Below are positions 10,915 through 22,993 of a DNA stretch of 64,000 bases, in pieces. This DNA comes from Maratus speciosus. Its lineage: Eukaryota > Arthropoda > Arachnida > Araneae > Salticidae. Every line of letters starts with the position of its first letter. The first letter of the stretch is position 1. The position numbers and the translations under genes are program-made. The stretch spans positions 675,264,484-675,328,483 of the forward strand of contig OZ010788.1 of assembly GCA_963932465.1 (NCBI GenBank), read 5' to 3'. The notes under the pieces were generated by a model. That model saw nothing but the letters and a program-made list of their open reading frames with translations. It did no database searches and was not told the DNA's origin.

Positions 10915-11762
10915 ATTCCCCTGCATTTGTCAGGCCCTTGGACAGGGGGGGGGGGGATGAATCGTCGTATGGAAAAAACCCACGATGAGGAAAAACCACG
11001 AATCAATCACGTAACCATTTAATCAAAGAATAACTGTATTTATTCCAGCATCAGAAATACGATAAAGCCATTCAAACAGAGCTATGCTTTCACCTACTCT
11101 TCTCAGATTTTATTGGAGATATTATACGCCGACATGCACAGTGTTATCTCTCAGGCCATAAATCTAAAGTAAAACGATCGAGTATTAAATAGTAAAATGT
11201 AGAATGAGTTTCAGGGTGGCATACGTCAAGTTTTCGCCTACTCTCCGACTCTTATCAGTTGGACGAGCAGAATTTTAAAAGGACTTAAATTAAAAGTTCA
11301 ACTGGAACACCTTAATCGGCTTCTATTCCAAATGCATTCGGAAAAAAACTGCTTTGTTTGAAGGTCGTCTTTGACACCTTACGTAATCTATACCGTCCTT
11401 TTACGTCTTATGATCCATTTACAGTCATCTCTATGATCTGCGGATAGGAACCAAGGTTACCCTATGTCCCGATTTTTTTGGTAGGACATCTCTAATATTT
11501 GGCTAAAATTAAATGTCCCGCGAAAGATAGCTCATTTCACCTTTTTGCACATAAATCTTGTCAATCACACAAGCTTTTTAAAAGACCTAACTAGTTAGTA
11601 AAGTGGTACACTCCAATTAGACTTGGAACGCATCATGGGTGACTTTATAAATTTTAACGCAATTCATCTAATGGTCAGTAAATCACACGAGTTTTAACCC
11701 TTGAATGCCAATATGATTTTTAGAGAATTAGCTAAAAGTGTCACACTGCTAGAGGAAAGTAG

Positions 11763-11768
<6 letters not shown>
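10915..11768. other. No assignable gene
   Basis: Begins with a 12-base G run near 10946. No transposon ends or conserved frames are recognised. Confidence 0.4.

Positions 11769-11804
<36 letters not shown>
11769..11804. repeat. (AT)n microsatellite
   Basis: A pure AT repeat of about 34 bases that abuts the left end of the long-armed element. A second AT run (14526-14551) abuts its right end, so the element probably inserted into an (AT)n tract and split it. This hides the target duplication. Confidence 0.9.
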
Positions 11805-11807
<3 letters not shown>

Positions 11808-12502
11808 GGTGGTCCTTAAAAAATTAACTTTTAAAATTTCTATGGGGCACCCTCCTATTTTGTTCTATGTATAAAATAAAGACCTCCACAAAAATTTCAA
11901 AATTTTAAAACATTTTTTAGGGTTCGCTACCAAGATTTGAATTTTTAAAAAAAATTAAAAATTGACATATTTTGTAATCTAATAATACATTATTAATACA
12001 AATCCATAGTCATTGCCAAATGGAATCGTGGTATGATATTAGGCTGTAAAGACTGTCTTTTGTTTCAAGTTTCAATATATTTACACAACCTATAGTCCGA
12101 ATACAGTCAGGAGTATTTCAAGTCTACACTCTATTTCACCTGAATTTGGCCCCATTGTGAAAGGTAGAGAATCTAACATTCCGCCTTGAAAAATAGTTCT
12201 CCGTTATTGTTTAATCTTAAATAGCTAAAATGCATAAAAATTTATAAGATAATGTTTATAAATTATAGAATTTGACTTTTTGATATTCGTAAAATGTCGT
12301 ACTTAATGGACATATTCGTATCTGAAGACGAGCAAGCAGAGGCCAAAACTTAAAAAAAGAGTTTTCGGAAAGCGTTCTTTTGACTGGTCACTGGGATTGC
12401 AAAATTTTAGAAGACATTTCAGGATCCGAAACTGTAGACAGATTACCCATTATTGTTTCAGGTAAAGGTATTGACCAGTTACTTGTTGTTCCAAAACTTC
12501 AA

Positions 12503-12943
12503 TCAGGATAGTTCAAGAGGCAATAGCTTCTGCTGGTAACGTAATATTGGAGTCGTGGGGAGTACCGAGCAAGTAAAATGCATGATTTTTGATATAGCCT
12601 TTGTTAATACCGGATTATCAAGAAAAGCTTGTGTTCTTCTGGAGCAGAATATGAACAAAGAAATGATTTGGATTGCCATCATCATATCCTTGAAATACTG
12701 TTTTTGTTCTTTAGCTTTTGAATGAAGTTTATTGTATTTCTCCATGAGTGCTATATAACTTTCGGCTACATCATTAACAAGTTTGACTGAAGTCGCTAGT
12801 GCCTTACATGTATTGTAGGATTCATTTTTATTCCTATTAGCTGCATCTGTTTCCAAAAGTCTAAAGGTAAATCCATAATTAAAAAAAAAAAACCCAGAGT
12901 GCTGTTTGTTAGAAAATCTTGCAACTATTTTGGAGAATGACAT
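12503..12943 (-). pseudogene. Unrecognised element-encoded protein, C-terminal remnant
   Basis: A 146-codon minus-strand frame, part in the centre and part in the left arm. It is helical and Lys/Glu-rich, with a core 'VKLVNDVAESYIALMEKYNK' followed by 'KAKEQKQYFKDMM'. I have an impression of a multi-copy, uncharacterised arthropod repeat protein with a similar 'VNDxAE...EQKQ' core, but I cannot name it. The opposite arm (13628-13800, plus strand) gives a mutated version of its tail, with 'KDMMIAS' and 'HFTC'. No zinc finger or DDE residues are identifiable here. Confidence 0.4.
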
Positions 12944-13560
12944 CAGGATCAGCCCGTGTAAGTTTCAAGGTTCATAATTTTCTTCATTTTTCAAAGCATG
13001 TATCCTTTTTCTTTTATTTTCAAAAAAGAAATTATCATCGAAAAATGCAAAAGCAACTAGTTCTGTGAAGTACAGAAATGTCCTAGGAATTTCTTCAAAG
13101 CACACAAAGAAATTATTTCATTTACATTTTCGTCTTTTTTCAACTTCTTCGGGAGCAATAAATCATTGGGCCTGATACCGGTGTGAATGTAGATTTTCAT
13201 AACAAACGAGAAAACTTGACGAACTCCAGATTTTTTCTACTTAGAGAGTTTAAACTGATCTCTAAATAAATAAATCTTGAGCAAGTACATCACCTTCACC
13301 ATTTATGGAACCCAATGCAATCCCCACCTGGAGCTCAAATGTAAACACCTCTTTCGGGTACTGCTCCTAAGAAAATGATGGCAAGGTCTATCGGTTCCTT
13401 GTAATCGTCCATCGGTTGAAAATCTCTAAGATGATTTTGAGCAAATTCTGTAATTTCGGACGCATTATGTGTTATTTTTTTCATTGATTAAATTGCCAGT
13501 TATGAGAGTCTGAAATATGCCATAATCGATAGACATCCACGAAATTTTAAATCGTTGGAT
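12944..13560 (-). pseudogene. Broken coding remnant in the centre of the long-armed element
   Basis: Minus-strand translation across several frames gives protein-like islands: 'IHTGIRPNDLLLPKKLKKDE' (about 13115-13195), 'ALKKFLGHFC' just downstream of it, 'NHLRDFQPMDDYKEPIDLA' (about 13380-13450) and 'ERGVYI'. Frameshifts and stops separate them. They lead in the same direction into the 12503-12943 frame, so all probably derive from one gene. No known domain is recognised. Confidence 0.4.
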
Positions 13561-14650
13561 TAATGGTATGTCCGGTCCGCTTGAAACTCCGAGAGACTTA
13601 ATAACAACTTCCTCAAGCATAATTTAAAGGATATGATGATTGCAAGCCAAACCATTATATTCTAATCCAGAACAGCTCAAGCTGCTCCTGATAAACAGGT
13701 ATCAACAAAGGTTATATCAAAAGACATACATTTTACTTGCTTATAATCTCCACAATTCCAATGTTTCGTTAACAGCAGGAGCTATTGCCTCAATTGTTCC
13801 TGATTGAAATTGTGGAACAGCTATTTAAATGGTCAGTACCTTTACGTGAAACAATAATGGTTAATCTGTCTAGAGTTTCAATCTTGAAATGTTTTCTAAA
13901 ATTTTGCAATCCCAGTGAACAGTCAAAGGAAAGCTTTCCGAAAACTTTTTTTTTAAGTTTTGGTGCTCTGATACGAATGATAGGATACTCTGCGATACGA
14001 TACTCTTTGATACAAATATGGCCATTTAGTATGATATTTTACGAATATAAAAAAATCAAAATCTATAATTTATAAACATTATCTTATAAATTCCTACTCA
14101 TTTTAGATATTTAAGATTAAAAAATAACGGAGAACTATTTTTCAAGGCGGAATGTTAGATTCTCTACCTTTCACAATGGGGCCAAGTTCAGGTGAAATAG
14201 AGTGTAGATATGAAATACTCCTGACTATGTTCGGATAATAGGTTGTGTAAATATATTGAAACTTGAAACAAAAGACAGTCTTTACAGCCTAATATCATAC
14301 CATGATTCATTTGGCAATGACTATGGATTTGTATTAATAATATATTATTAGATTGCAAAATATGTCAGTTTTTAATTTTTTTAAAAAATTCAAACCTTGG
14401 TAGCGACCCCTAAAGAATGTTTTAAAGTTTTGAAATTTTTGTGGAGGTCTTTATTTTATACATAGAACAAAATAGGAGGGTGCCCCATAGAAAATTTCAA
14501 ATTTAATTTTTTAAGGACCACCCTAATATATATATATATATATATATATATTCCTTAGTTAAATTCGGAACATTTTATTTACGAAAAGTATTTCAAAAAC
14601 AAAAAATAAATGTTATAATTCCAATAAATATTGTAATTTCAACATAAGTG

Positions 14651-15020
14651 ACAATAAACAAGAATCGACAAGTATGAAACAGAGATCGTATTTTTCAGAT
14701 TTCTTATAAATATACGTGCGGAATAAAAAAAAAACAATAAACAAGAATCGACAAGTATGAAATAGAGATCGTATTTTTTAGATTTCTTATAAATAAATAC
14801 ACGTACGGAATAAAAAAAACAATAAACAAGAATCGACAAGTATGAAATAGAGATCGTATTTTTTAGATTTCTTATAAATACACGTACGGAATAAAAAAAC
14901 AATAAACAAGAATCGACAAGTATGAAATAGAGATCGTATTTTTTAGATTTCTCATAAATACACGTACGGAATAAAAATATAATAAACAAGAATAGACGAG
15001 TATGAAATAGAGATCGTATT
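14651..15020. repeat. Tandem array, ~80-85-bp unit, about 4.5 copies
   Basis: Each unit contains 'aataaacaagaat.gac.agt', 'atgaaatagagatcgta', 'agatttct.ataaata' and 'acgt.cggaataaaa'. Starts lie near 14651, 14734, 14819, 14899 and 14979. The period drifts with the length of the A-run. The 140-codon minus frame over the array is the repeat translated, not a gene. Confidence 0.9.
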
Positions 15021-15022
15021 AG

Positions 15023-15116
15023 TTCAGGCGTGAGCCAGGAGCGCGATCGCGTTCCTGGCATTTTCGGCCAGTGTATTGAGGAGCGCGATCGCGATTCTTG
15101 GCACTCAAAGAGTTAA
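15023..15116. mobile_element. TTAA-element terminus with twin GCGATCGC palindromes
   Basis: Read from the right on the minus strand, the sequence is TTAACTCTTTGAGTGCCAAG, a piggyBac-like start (TTAA followed by CYCTTTGAGTGCC). Two near-identical palindromic blocks follow, each with GAGCGCGATCGCG (near 15040 and 15082). The first lies in a longer hairpin, GCCAGGA...TCCTGGC. The matching left end was not found. It may have been lost into the tandem array. Confidence 0.5.
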
Positions 15117-15585
15117 TATTAGCTTCAACCAAAATGCCCCCGATTTGAAGATTCTCAGCTCCCTTGCCTTCTCGCTGTATTTGCGCGACAGGGCATATGT
15201 ATCGATTACCGTACGGGGCAGGTACATCGATTTTCGTATAATAAAAAGAAAAACTTGATTACATAAGAAGGAAAGCCAACCGGTGTGTTACATTACAAAT
15301 AAACATTTAAATAACAATGAAAAGCTTATCAGAATTATCTACAGCACCAATTCACATTTAATTCATGCGCCTATCCCTATTTTTTGTACGCCTGGTGTTT
15401 TCTAGGCTAAGAGCATAGCAATGACTATAGATTGAATGTAAGCTACAATCTGTTTCCTTTTCGAGCGTCCGTAATCAGTACTGAACTTTTCATTGACAAA
15501 GCAGTTTACTTTTTATAAATACACATGTTTACAGAGATAAATTTTATTATGAGAATTAATAACTCACAACAAAATGAATAATAAA
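15117..15585. other. No assignable gene
   Basis: No frame above about 60 codons and no recognised terminal repeats. Confidence 0.4.
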
Positions 15586-15587
15586 TA

Positions 15588-17344
15588 CAGTCAAACCTCG
15601 TTAGTACCACGCTCTCGGGGCCCCTTAAAAATAACTTACTAAGCGGAGTGATTTCTTAAGTGGAGTTTATATTAAATGCAAAATGAAATTCCAAATGTTT
15701 ATATAATAATAATGAGTATAATTAAACTACATTGTAAATTATATAAATTAGTAGAATAAGAATTTAAATTCATAAAATGGGTGACAAATAAAGTATAGTA
15801 AGTAAATATGTTATAATATATTTAATTGTACAGTCGTGGAAAAAAAAAAGTAAACACCCCCTACTAACTCCTCAACAAATTATCGTAAAATAAAGTGACT
15901 TATGCCGAACGATTGGAAATAAAGTCTACTTTTAAATGATGTCTATAAAATTGGCTTAGGGGGCCATCTACATATTTAAAAAAAAAAACTTCATTTTTGT
16001 CAAAGGCAGTACCCACTTTTAACAAGATATTTCAAAACTTTGGTTCAAAGTATGTCTAGACACCCAATTTCAAGTCCTTTGAATGATAAGTTTTTGAATT
16101 ATAAACATTCAAAATTGAGTGCTTCTAATGTTAAATTACATTTTCATATCTTGATTAATATCTCCTGAAATGATACTCCTAATGTGCTCATTGTTTTGTG
16201 TAGCAATAATACTAAAATATCCAAACATAAATACGTTAAATTTGCAATTTTTATAATTTTATGATATGAATTATGAAACTAATATTCGAAAAAAAATATG
16301 AATTGCAACCTACAATTTTTTTGATGGATTCAGATTTACTAAGTCCTGTTTTATGGAAATCCAAAATTTCACATTTTTCTTCCAAATAGTTTTCAAATGA
16401 TGCTTAAAAAACGGCAAAATGATGGTTTAAGGGGTCGTCTATGATAGAAGTGACTAGCTATTTTGAAATTGCTAATGCTATGCTGTAATCTAGTAGTCTT
16501 CAATGACTGCCTGAGAGGCGCTTAATATGGCTTGATCAAGAAGGGGGCTCTCTCGGCCCACATTCGAGTACCGAGCTTCCAATTTCGATACAGCCCCTAA
16601 AACACGCTCGTTTTAAAATAATTAATTTCTCGGAAACTTATCGTACGAATTGCATACACATTTTTTTTAGGCTAATTGAATGGTGTAGAGTTTATTTATA
16701 CTGTCAGAATCGTGTACTGCTATTGAAAGAAACAAAGTTATGGTTCGTTTTAATAGGTAGATGGCCCCAAGCAAATTTTATATCTATAATTTTAAAAATA
16801 GACTTTTATTACCAATCGTGTGGTACCAATCACTTTCTTCTACGATAATTTTTTGAAGAGTTAGTCAGGGGTGTTTACTTTTTTTCCCACGGCTGTACAG
16901 TTCAATACATACCCATTTCTTATTGGCTTACCAAAAAAAAAAAAAAAAAAAAAATCAATTTTTCTTTGAGGGTAATTTTATGAAATCAAATATTTTCTGA
17001 AATCAATCATGATCATATAATTTTCTGATCAAATTTCTTTAAGAAATATAACATATTATATTCTTTCTCTGGAATATTTTAAAACCTAAACTTACAGTAA
17101 TGCCCAACAAAAACTAAGTGTTTTTTAGAGAGTTTTTTACCTTGATAAAGAAATGGGACCGAATTTGCATATTGTGAAAACATCTTAAAAGTGACGTCTT
17201 AAGCGAAGTGGTTTGAAAAATAGCGATGCAATAAGCAGAGTACAAAATGTGAAAAGGCGTATAAGAAAGGCCGAGACTTCTGAAACATGACGTAATATGC
17301 GGAGTGACGTTCTATCCAGGTGAGTTACTAACGAGGTTTGACAG
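15588..17344. mobile_element. Tigger-type MITE, interrupted by a second element
   Basis: The ends are inverted repeats. The left reads CAGTCAAACCTCGTTAGTAC. The right reads 'ttactaacgaggtttgacag'. TA flanks the left end. The subterminal phrases 'aagcggagtgatttcttaag' and 'atgcggagtgacgttc' are also inverted partners. About 1067 bp of the interior (15831-16897) is a later insertion. Without it the MITE is about 0.7 kb. No transposase is present. Confidence 0.8.
15831..16895. mobile_element. TA-target element nested in the Tigger-type MITE
   Basis: The left end CAGTCGTGGAAAAAAAAAAG with 'taaacaccccctactaactc' is answered at the right by 'gagttagtcaggggtgttta' and 'cccacggctg'. TA flanks both ends (15829-15830, 16896-16897). 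Tc1/mariner-like elements have such ends. The 1065-bp interior shows no DDE frame. Subterminal inverted matches continue inward ('ggggccatctac' against 'gtagatggcccc'), so the arms may be over 100 bp. Confidence 0.8.
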
Positions 17345-17906
17345 TATTTAGCTACTTTGTATTAAATATTTTTTCGGGTGCAAGGCGCTTCCTAGGCGCG
17401 AGACCCGTGCGGTTTTATTGCCAGTGCGTCGCATACGTATCATCTACAGTCGTTGTTCGGTCCGTCTGCTGTCCGCCTGCATATAACAGAGCAGATTGGT
17501 CTGAATTGGCCCCAACCGAATGGTCTGAAATTTAAAATATATAATTGTTTCAATATTTTGTCGAGTCATTTCAAATTTTACGAAAATAGGATGTAGAGTT
17601 TAATGACAGGGACAGTCAAAAGTTTCCCGTTACAGAACGGCCAATGGGAAAAAATTATTTCAAGTGCATTTTAATGATGTTGCAGCTTTTCGATCAGAAT
17701 GAAATTGGAATGCACTTATGAAGTGTACAAAAATATACCTTCAGTACGCTATGCGGTGCAAAAAATAGTTATACACTCTCAGAAAAACCTGTAAATTTAT
17801 GAGCGTTTGCCCTTCAATTTTCACAGGCAACAGTCTTATTTGATGAAAAACGGTCTGATCCATTAAATAAGCGGCCTTAACCCTTAGACATTTAGAAAAT
17901 TAAGGG
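17345..17906. repeat. Fragments of the TCTGTCCGTC-type repeats
   Basis: Holds 'ggtccgtctgctgtccgcct', then 'ccgaatggtctgaaattta', then 'cagggacagtcaaaagttt' with 'cggccaatgggaaaaa' and 'gcattttaatgatgtt'. These are the same phrases as at 33180 and 42390. No gene is seen. Confidence 0.6.
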
Positions 17907-19794
17907 CAATCCACCAGTGGCGTAGCTAGACATTCAGCGCCCTGGAGCAAATAAAGTTTGTGCGCCCTCTTGTTATTGTTACTCGAAAAAGTCCAGCGCA
18001 GTTTTCTTTAGAAGTTTAAAATTTATATTCTATTCTTAATTCGATTTAAAACCTTACTTTTATTTGAAAGTCAAAGTGTTTTAACGTATTTAATATAAAT
18101 AAAAAATATATAATGAATAATGGAATATACTTCTTTAAGTACGGAGTGTCAATATTTTCTGTGAACTGGACTTGATTTTCGTTGTAAATGCGCCAATGGG
18201 CCAGTACAATCTGGCACCCTTACTATCTGTTTTTCTTTACAAGGGTTTCGAAGCATTGTAGATTATTAATAAAAAAACACTATTGTTAAGATTTTTTTCA
18301 AACTTTTCGAGTAAGGAGAAAACAGTTTTCTGTTTTTAGTGCCAGAAAATACTAAAAATCCAAAAAATTCAAAGTATCATAACTCGGTACGTTTTGATCG
18401 TAAAGAAATTTTTATTTTCTAAATATAACCTATAGAACCCAGGGACCGTTTAAAAAATAACTATTTTGACAGAAATTACTTTTAACAGGATGAAGAATAA
18501 CATAGAAACTTGTTTACTATTGGAATTATTTCTAAAGCTAATGGTTTAAAAAATTAACCAATTTACAAATATAAACGTTGATACCGAGGTTCTCCCCTGC
18601 GAATCTGAGCAAATGACTAATCTGAGCAATTTGGCTAATCGCTAAAGAAAATCTAGTCAAGTTCAAAGAATGGTTTCAATAGATTCGTCGTGAAACACTA
18701 AGAATATCAAAGCACAAGTAATAAGACACGGAAAAGGTTTAATCGCACAATAACACCATTGAGAGTATTGCCGAAGGAAAAATAAACATCTCTTTTAATT
18801 TGGCGATTTCATTCCTCAGTTTTCTCGCCAAGTGAAACATTTTTGCGCAGTGGTGATCAGCAGCGAGAAACCTGTTTAACACCTTTATATATTACTTAAA
18901 ATTCCAGTTTTTACTTTCCAAACACATACAGTGTAAGGAAGAAAATGGGAAAGCATTCTAAGCACATTAAAAATAAATTAATATAATGGAAATAATATAT
19001 TTAACAATTTTAACAAACTCGGACTCCGTCCTCACTATTTTTACAATGATTCAATATGTATGTGTGTATGTATGGGCGTATGTTAAAATTTCCTCACGTT
19101 TTCAGATTCCCATAGCACGATTTGGTATGTTTTTAATGATGTTGGCAGGTATGTTATTAAATCTGTCACAAGAATTGCATTAATTTTCGAAGAAATTGGC
19201 CGACGGGTTTGGTATCTAAACTATTCTTCAACCATTCTTTGATGATAACTGATGAACATTTTCTCTTACATATAAATTATTTTTATTGTTCAAGTTCATC
19301 ATATATCTATACAACAATGATTCAAAATGCAGACAGTAGCAGATCGACAAACAGTTCACAATCACTTTACTACCAGTAATTTCATAAAGTAATATATCCT
19401 TGTTTAATAGTAGAAAATTCCACGATTAAAACAGATCAAATTTTATATACTAATATTCTGGTAGAAATGTAATTGTGAACCTCTGAAGAGCTGCTACTAC
19501 TGCACGCAGGGTCGTTGTCAAACACGCAGACCTTGGATTTTTGGAGGGCTCAACATTTTAGAAACTCATTCTACCACCTTGCTAGTAGAAACCAATAATA
19601 TCCATTACCATTTCCAGTTTTCTTTCTGGAGATGTTTTCAATTTCGGAACTGGAATGAAAATTTGTGGAAAATTATGTTATTAAAAAAAAATATTTAAAC
19701 TTTATCAATGAAAGTGCACGTTTTCATTAAAACACTAGTGGAAATATTTCACCTTTGCATAAAATTTAGGATCTAAGTTTTTATTCATTGTTAT

Positions 19795-21185
19795 CAGGGC
19801 TTAATTTCTAAGAAAACAATTTCCGGAGCCCTGATATTGTGCGGTACCGGTACTAACAACTGAACCGTTTCCCCTCCTCTCCCCTGCCACTCGAATCTGC
19901 ATACTTATATTTTGTACATTATTCGCAAAATTTAAAGCATTTTTTTTTTTCTTTAGCAAAATAAAAATTTTAATTATATCTATCAGCATATACTTAGCTG
20001 TCAACTATTCCACTTTTTAGTTATCACTCCTTCCGAATAGTAATCTTTGCCTAATTATAATGTTTATTGCGATTTTTTGTTAATTATACGATTAAATGTA
20101 AGGATTATGATTCGGAAATAGTGTTAACACAAAAAACGGATAGTTCGCAGCTATGCATTTTTATGAAAAAATGAATGAAATTTACAGAAATTAATATTTA
20201 TATCCTGCAGAATGGAACAATGTTTTTCAATTTTCGTTAAAAGGTGCATAACTTAAACTATAATCGATTACTTCCGCATAACAATCTTTTGTTATGAGCC
20301 CTTGAAAACCAGATAAATTAAATATTTGACAACATTATCGGAAAGATTCGATGCTTTGATAGAAAGATCGGAAAGCTTTCTATCAAAATAACAATACATG
20401 GCAATTATATCTACTTACAAATGAAAGTGACTTCGTAAATGTGTAGAACAGAGCCTTAGCATGACCAGCGTTCATGGTACAGAATAAATAGAAAAATCTC
20501 TAACGTGATTTTTATACTCGTACGCAATAGAAAACAAAAAACCTCAAACAAACAAAACCTCAAGCTGATGCTAGTTGACTAAAAACAGAAAATATTCCTT
20601 TCAGGTTAGATATCTAAATAATAAATAAAAAACCAAGCAATTAAAAAAATTGTCCTACTGTCACAAAAGAAAATCGTATTGAAAGCAAATTCATTGCTCT
20701 GTCTCTTGATTGGCGCCGTATCAATGGGTTGCCGACATAAATTTGCTACTATCACTAGACTAGAAAAACACGATTTCTGTTTTCCCTTCATTCTGATCAA
20801 AATAGCATTAAAAAGATTTGAAATAGAATATAATACGTAATTTTGAAGAAGGAAGTTTTTCTTTTGTACATGAATATATAAAATTTTGAATATATAAAAT
20901 TTTGAATATAAGACAGATTGAGCTTAGGTCAGTCCAAGCCCAAAAGCTTATATAAAAATTGAGTCCGTTTTATCTTCATCTTCTATGTGTGCGGCGCATT
21001 ATGTCACACAAGTGTTTTGATAAAAAAGAATGCAAAAACTTGGAGATGGGAAGGAAAGGGCAAGATAATTCAGGCTTCAGTTTTTCGGAAGCGCTATTGC
21101 AGCTTCGGTGAATTCCGACCAATATTTAAATATTTACTAAAAACAGAGGAGTACCGGAGCTGGGATACAGTGCAATTTAACCGTA
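19795..21185. mobile_element. Second hAT-like element nested in the 4.5-kb hAT
   Basis: It begins CAGGGCTTAATTTCTAAG and is flanked by ATTGTTAT on both sides (19787-19794 and 21186-21193), an exact 8-bp duplication. Subterminally 'ttccggagccctg...ggtacc' at the left mirrors 'gagtaccggagctggg' at the right. The last dozen bases of the right end have diverged. The interior has no intact frame. Confidence 0.7.
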
Positions 21186-21213
21186 ATTGTTATACAGTAC
21201 TGAACACAACACA

Positions 21214-21216
<3 letters not shown>

Positions 21217-21248
<32 letters not shown>
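21217..21248. repeat. Poly-T tract, about 30 bases
   Basis: An uninterrupted T run. It makes the two overlapping frames here (20987-21274 and the opposite strand) read as poly-Phe or poly-Lys. Neither is a gene. Confidence 0.9.
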
Positions 21249-22436
21249 TAAACAAAGTGGATTGGAGTAACTAGTGATTGATTTTTTTTTGTATAATTCA
21301 AAAATTCATTGACTACCAACATGTGATATCGGATGGGGGTGGTGTGTGTGTGTGGGAGGGGGGGAGCCTGATTACGGCCTAAGCTAACTAACATTACTAT
21401 TTTCGAAAAATATGTTTTGCTTTATTTAATTCTAAAATTCTGCTACTAAATAAGGTTTAATGGGGGAAAAATATTTATAGAAAAAAGTGGTGCAAATTTG
21501 AATAGGCGATAATCAGTTCCTAAGGAACACTAAATTTGATATTTAATTTTTCTATCTTTTTGAAGGAAAATGCTTATCGATTCTGTATTTGAGAATTGCC
21601 ATGTTCTCAAAATTTCAAAAATAATAAAGACAAAATTTACTCCCCTCCTGCCTCTAAATTTTATTGCCACGGATTGATGTAGAATATGCTTAAATCCGAC
21701 TCTTTTTATTGTTTTGCAATCTATACTGATGCATGTTTAGTTTCCACAAAACACAAAAACTTTCGTTCTCTAGGTTTTTTGCTTATAAAATTGTCAATTT
21801 TCTTCAATTTATCAAACTATTCTTTTAATCGAAAAATAACTAAATAGCTAAGGCCTTTCTGTTACATCGTAAATATAGGTTTCTCAGCGGTGACTTCTTT
21901 GGCTACCATTATTTTCGTACAGTATATACATCATATACATCATACAGTATACACATCATGATATATTTGACATTTTCAACAAAACGTACCAAGAAGATTA
22001 TTGTTTGGAAACAGTAGTAGCCAATAAAGTGACCCATGAGAGCCCTGCAAATAAGTTTTGATAATTTCAAGATTTAAAATTTTTCAACTGTCCTTTACAG
22101 GAAAAAAATTGTCATGCTGAAATGGTGTTGGAGAAGTTACTTGAGGCTGCAGTATGCTATGAATTAAAATTAAAACTTCGCGAATAGAATTAATTTTTTT
22201 CAACCGTTTATAAAAACATCTTTAAAATTAAATGTTGAGGTACACAAGGTAAAATGACATAGGAATATGTTGATTGTAACAAGATTCATCTATAATACCT
22301 GATTAATAATGAAAAAAATATGCAAATACTTTTGCAAATTTTTATTTCGCTCTTTCTAATTTTGCGCCCTTCGGAATCGTGCGCCTGGAGCAGTTTGCTC
22401 CAACTGCTCCACGGTAGCTACGCCCCTGCAATCCAC

Positions 22437-22993
22437 ATATTCTTACAGTTCTAGCCCATCTGTTAGCAAAAATACGGCACGATTTCATACATTTTCCTCC
22501 ACTAGGCTGTAATCCTTCATTTTAGTCGTGTTTCGAAAAATAATGTCACTTAACTGCAACCCTAACATATTTTTTTTAGCCCGCTAAAAAGCGATACAGC
22601 GATGATTATCTAACATGCTACGTGCTACGGAACAGTAAGTAAAGTGTTGTTATGTTTTGAAGTGCATTATATCTTTGCCACGTAAAATTACGGGCTGCAC
22701 AAAATAATAGGCATAGATTTTTATTATTATTATTATTATTTACAGCGGTATGATTGGAATCTCTACTGCCGGCCTGTGCCCGTAATTTGACAGGGATATT
22801 TTTAACAGTGTAGTACGAACGTACCTCATTTGCCACGTTTGACCTGCAATTTCCAACTTGTTCTTCTTACAAACGTAATCTACAATAATTGCGTCAAAAT
22901 TCTGTCACTTGCAAAGTGTAAATTTCTCAATACCTTCAGTTCATTTACATTGTAAACATGTCTTACTTATAATAAAAAAATTATTAAAAGTAT
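22437..22993. other. No assignable gene
   Basis: An ATT microsatellite lies near 22721-22741. A short minus-strand frame (22618-22836) has an Asn run from this repeat and no recognisable homology. Confidence 0.4.

Larger units (their letters stand above)
11805..14525. mobile_element. Element with ~890-bp inverted arms, family unknown
   Basis: The left end reads TAGGGTGGTCCTTAAAAAAT and the right end is its reverse complement. The inverted match continues with few gaps from 11805 to about 12697 against about 13628 to 14525: 'tatggggcaccctcctattt', 'attccgccttgaaaaatagt', 'gggattgcaaaattttagaa', 'ggcaatagctyctgctg', 'aggatatgatgat'. The unique centre is about 930 bp. Both arms carry the same end of a coding region. 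So this is either two truncated head-to-head copies or a family with naturally long arms. The (AT)n flanks mask the duplication. Confidence 0.8.
17915..22428. mobile_element. hAT-type element, 4.5 kb, perfect 8-bp duplication
   Basis: The 5' end CAGTGGCGTAGCTAGAC and the 3' end 'GTAGCTACGCCCCTG' are inverted repeats. Identical CAATCCAC octamers flank it (17907-17914 and 22429-22436). Eight-base duplication with CAG/CTG ends is diagnostic of hAT. Subterminal 'gcgccctggagcaaat' matches 'gcgcctggagcagtttgctc' at the other end. No BED finger or hAT dimerisation domain could be found in the interior, so it is either a large non-autonomous element or an ancient one. It contains a second hAT at 19795-21185. 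Confidence 0.88.

Noticed and set aside
14639..15061. 140-codon minus-strand frame with repeated hydrophobic segments
   Set aside because: It is an ~80-bp tandem array read through. The segments repeat with the DNA unit.
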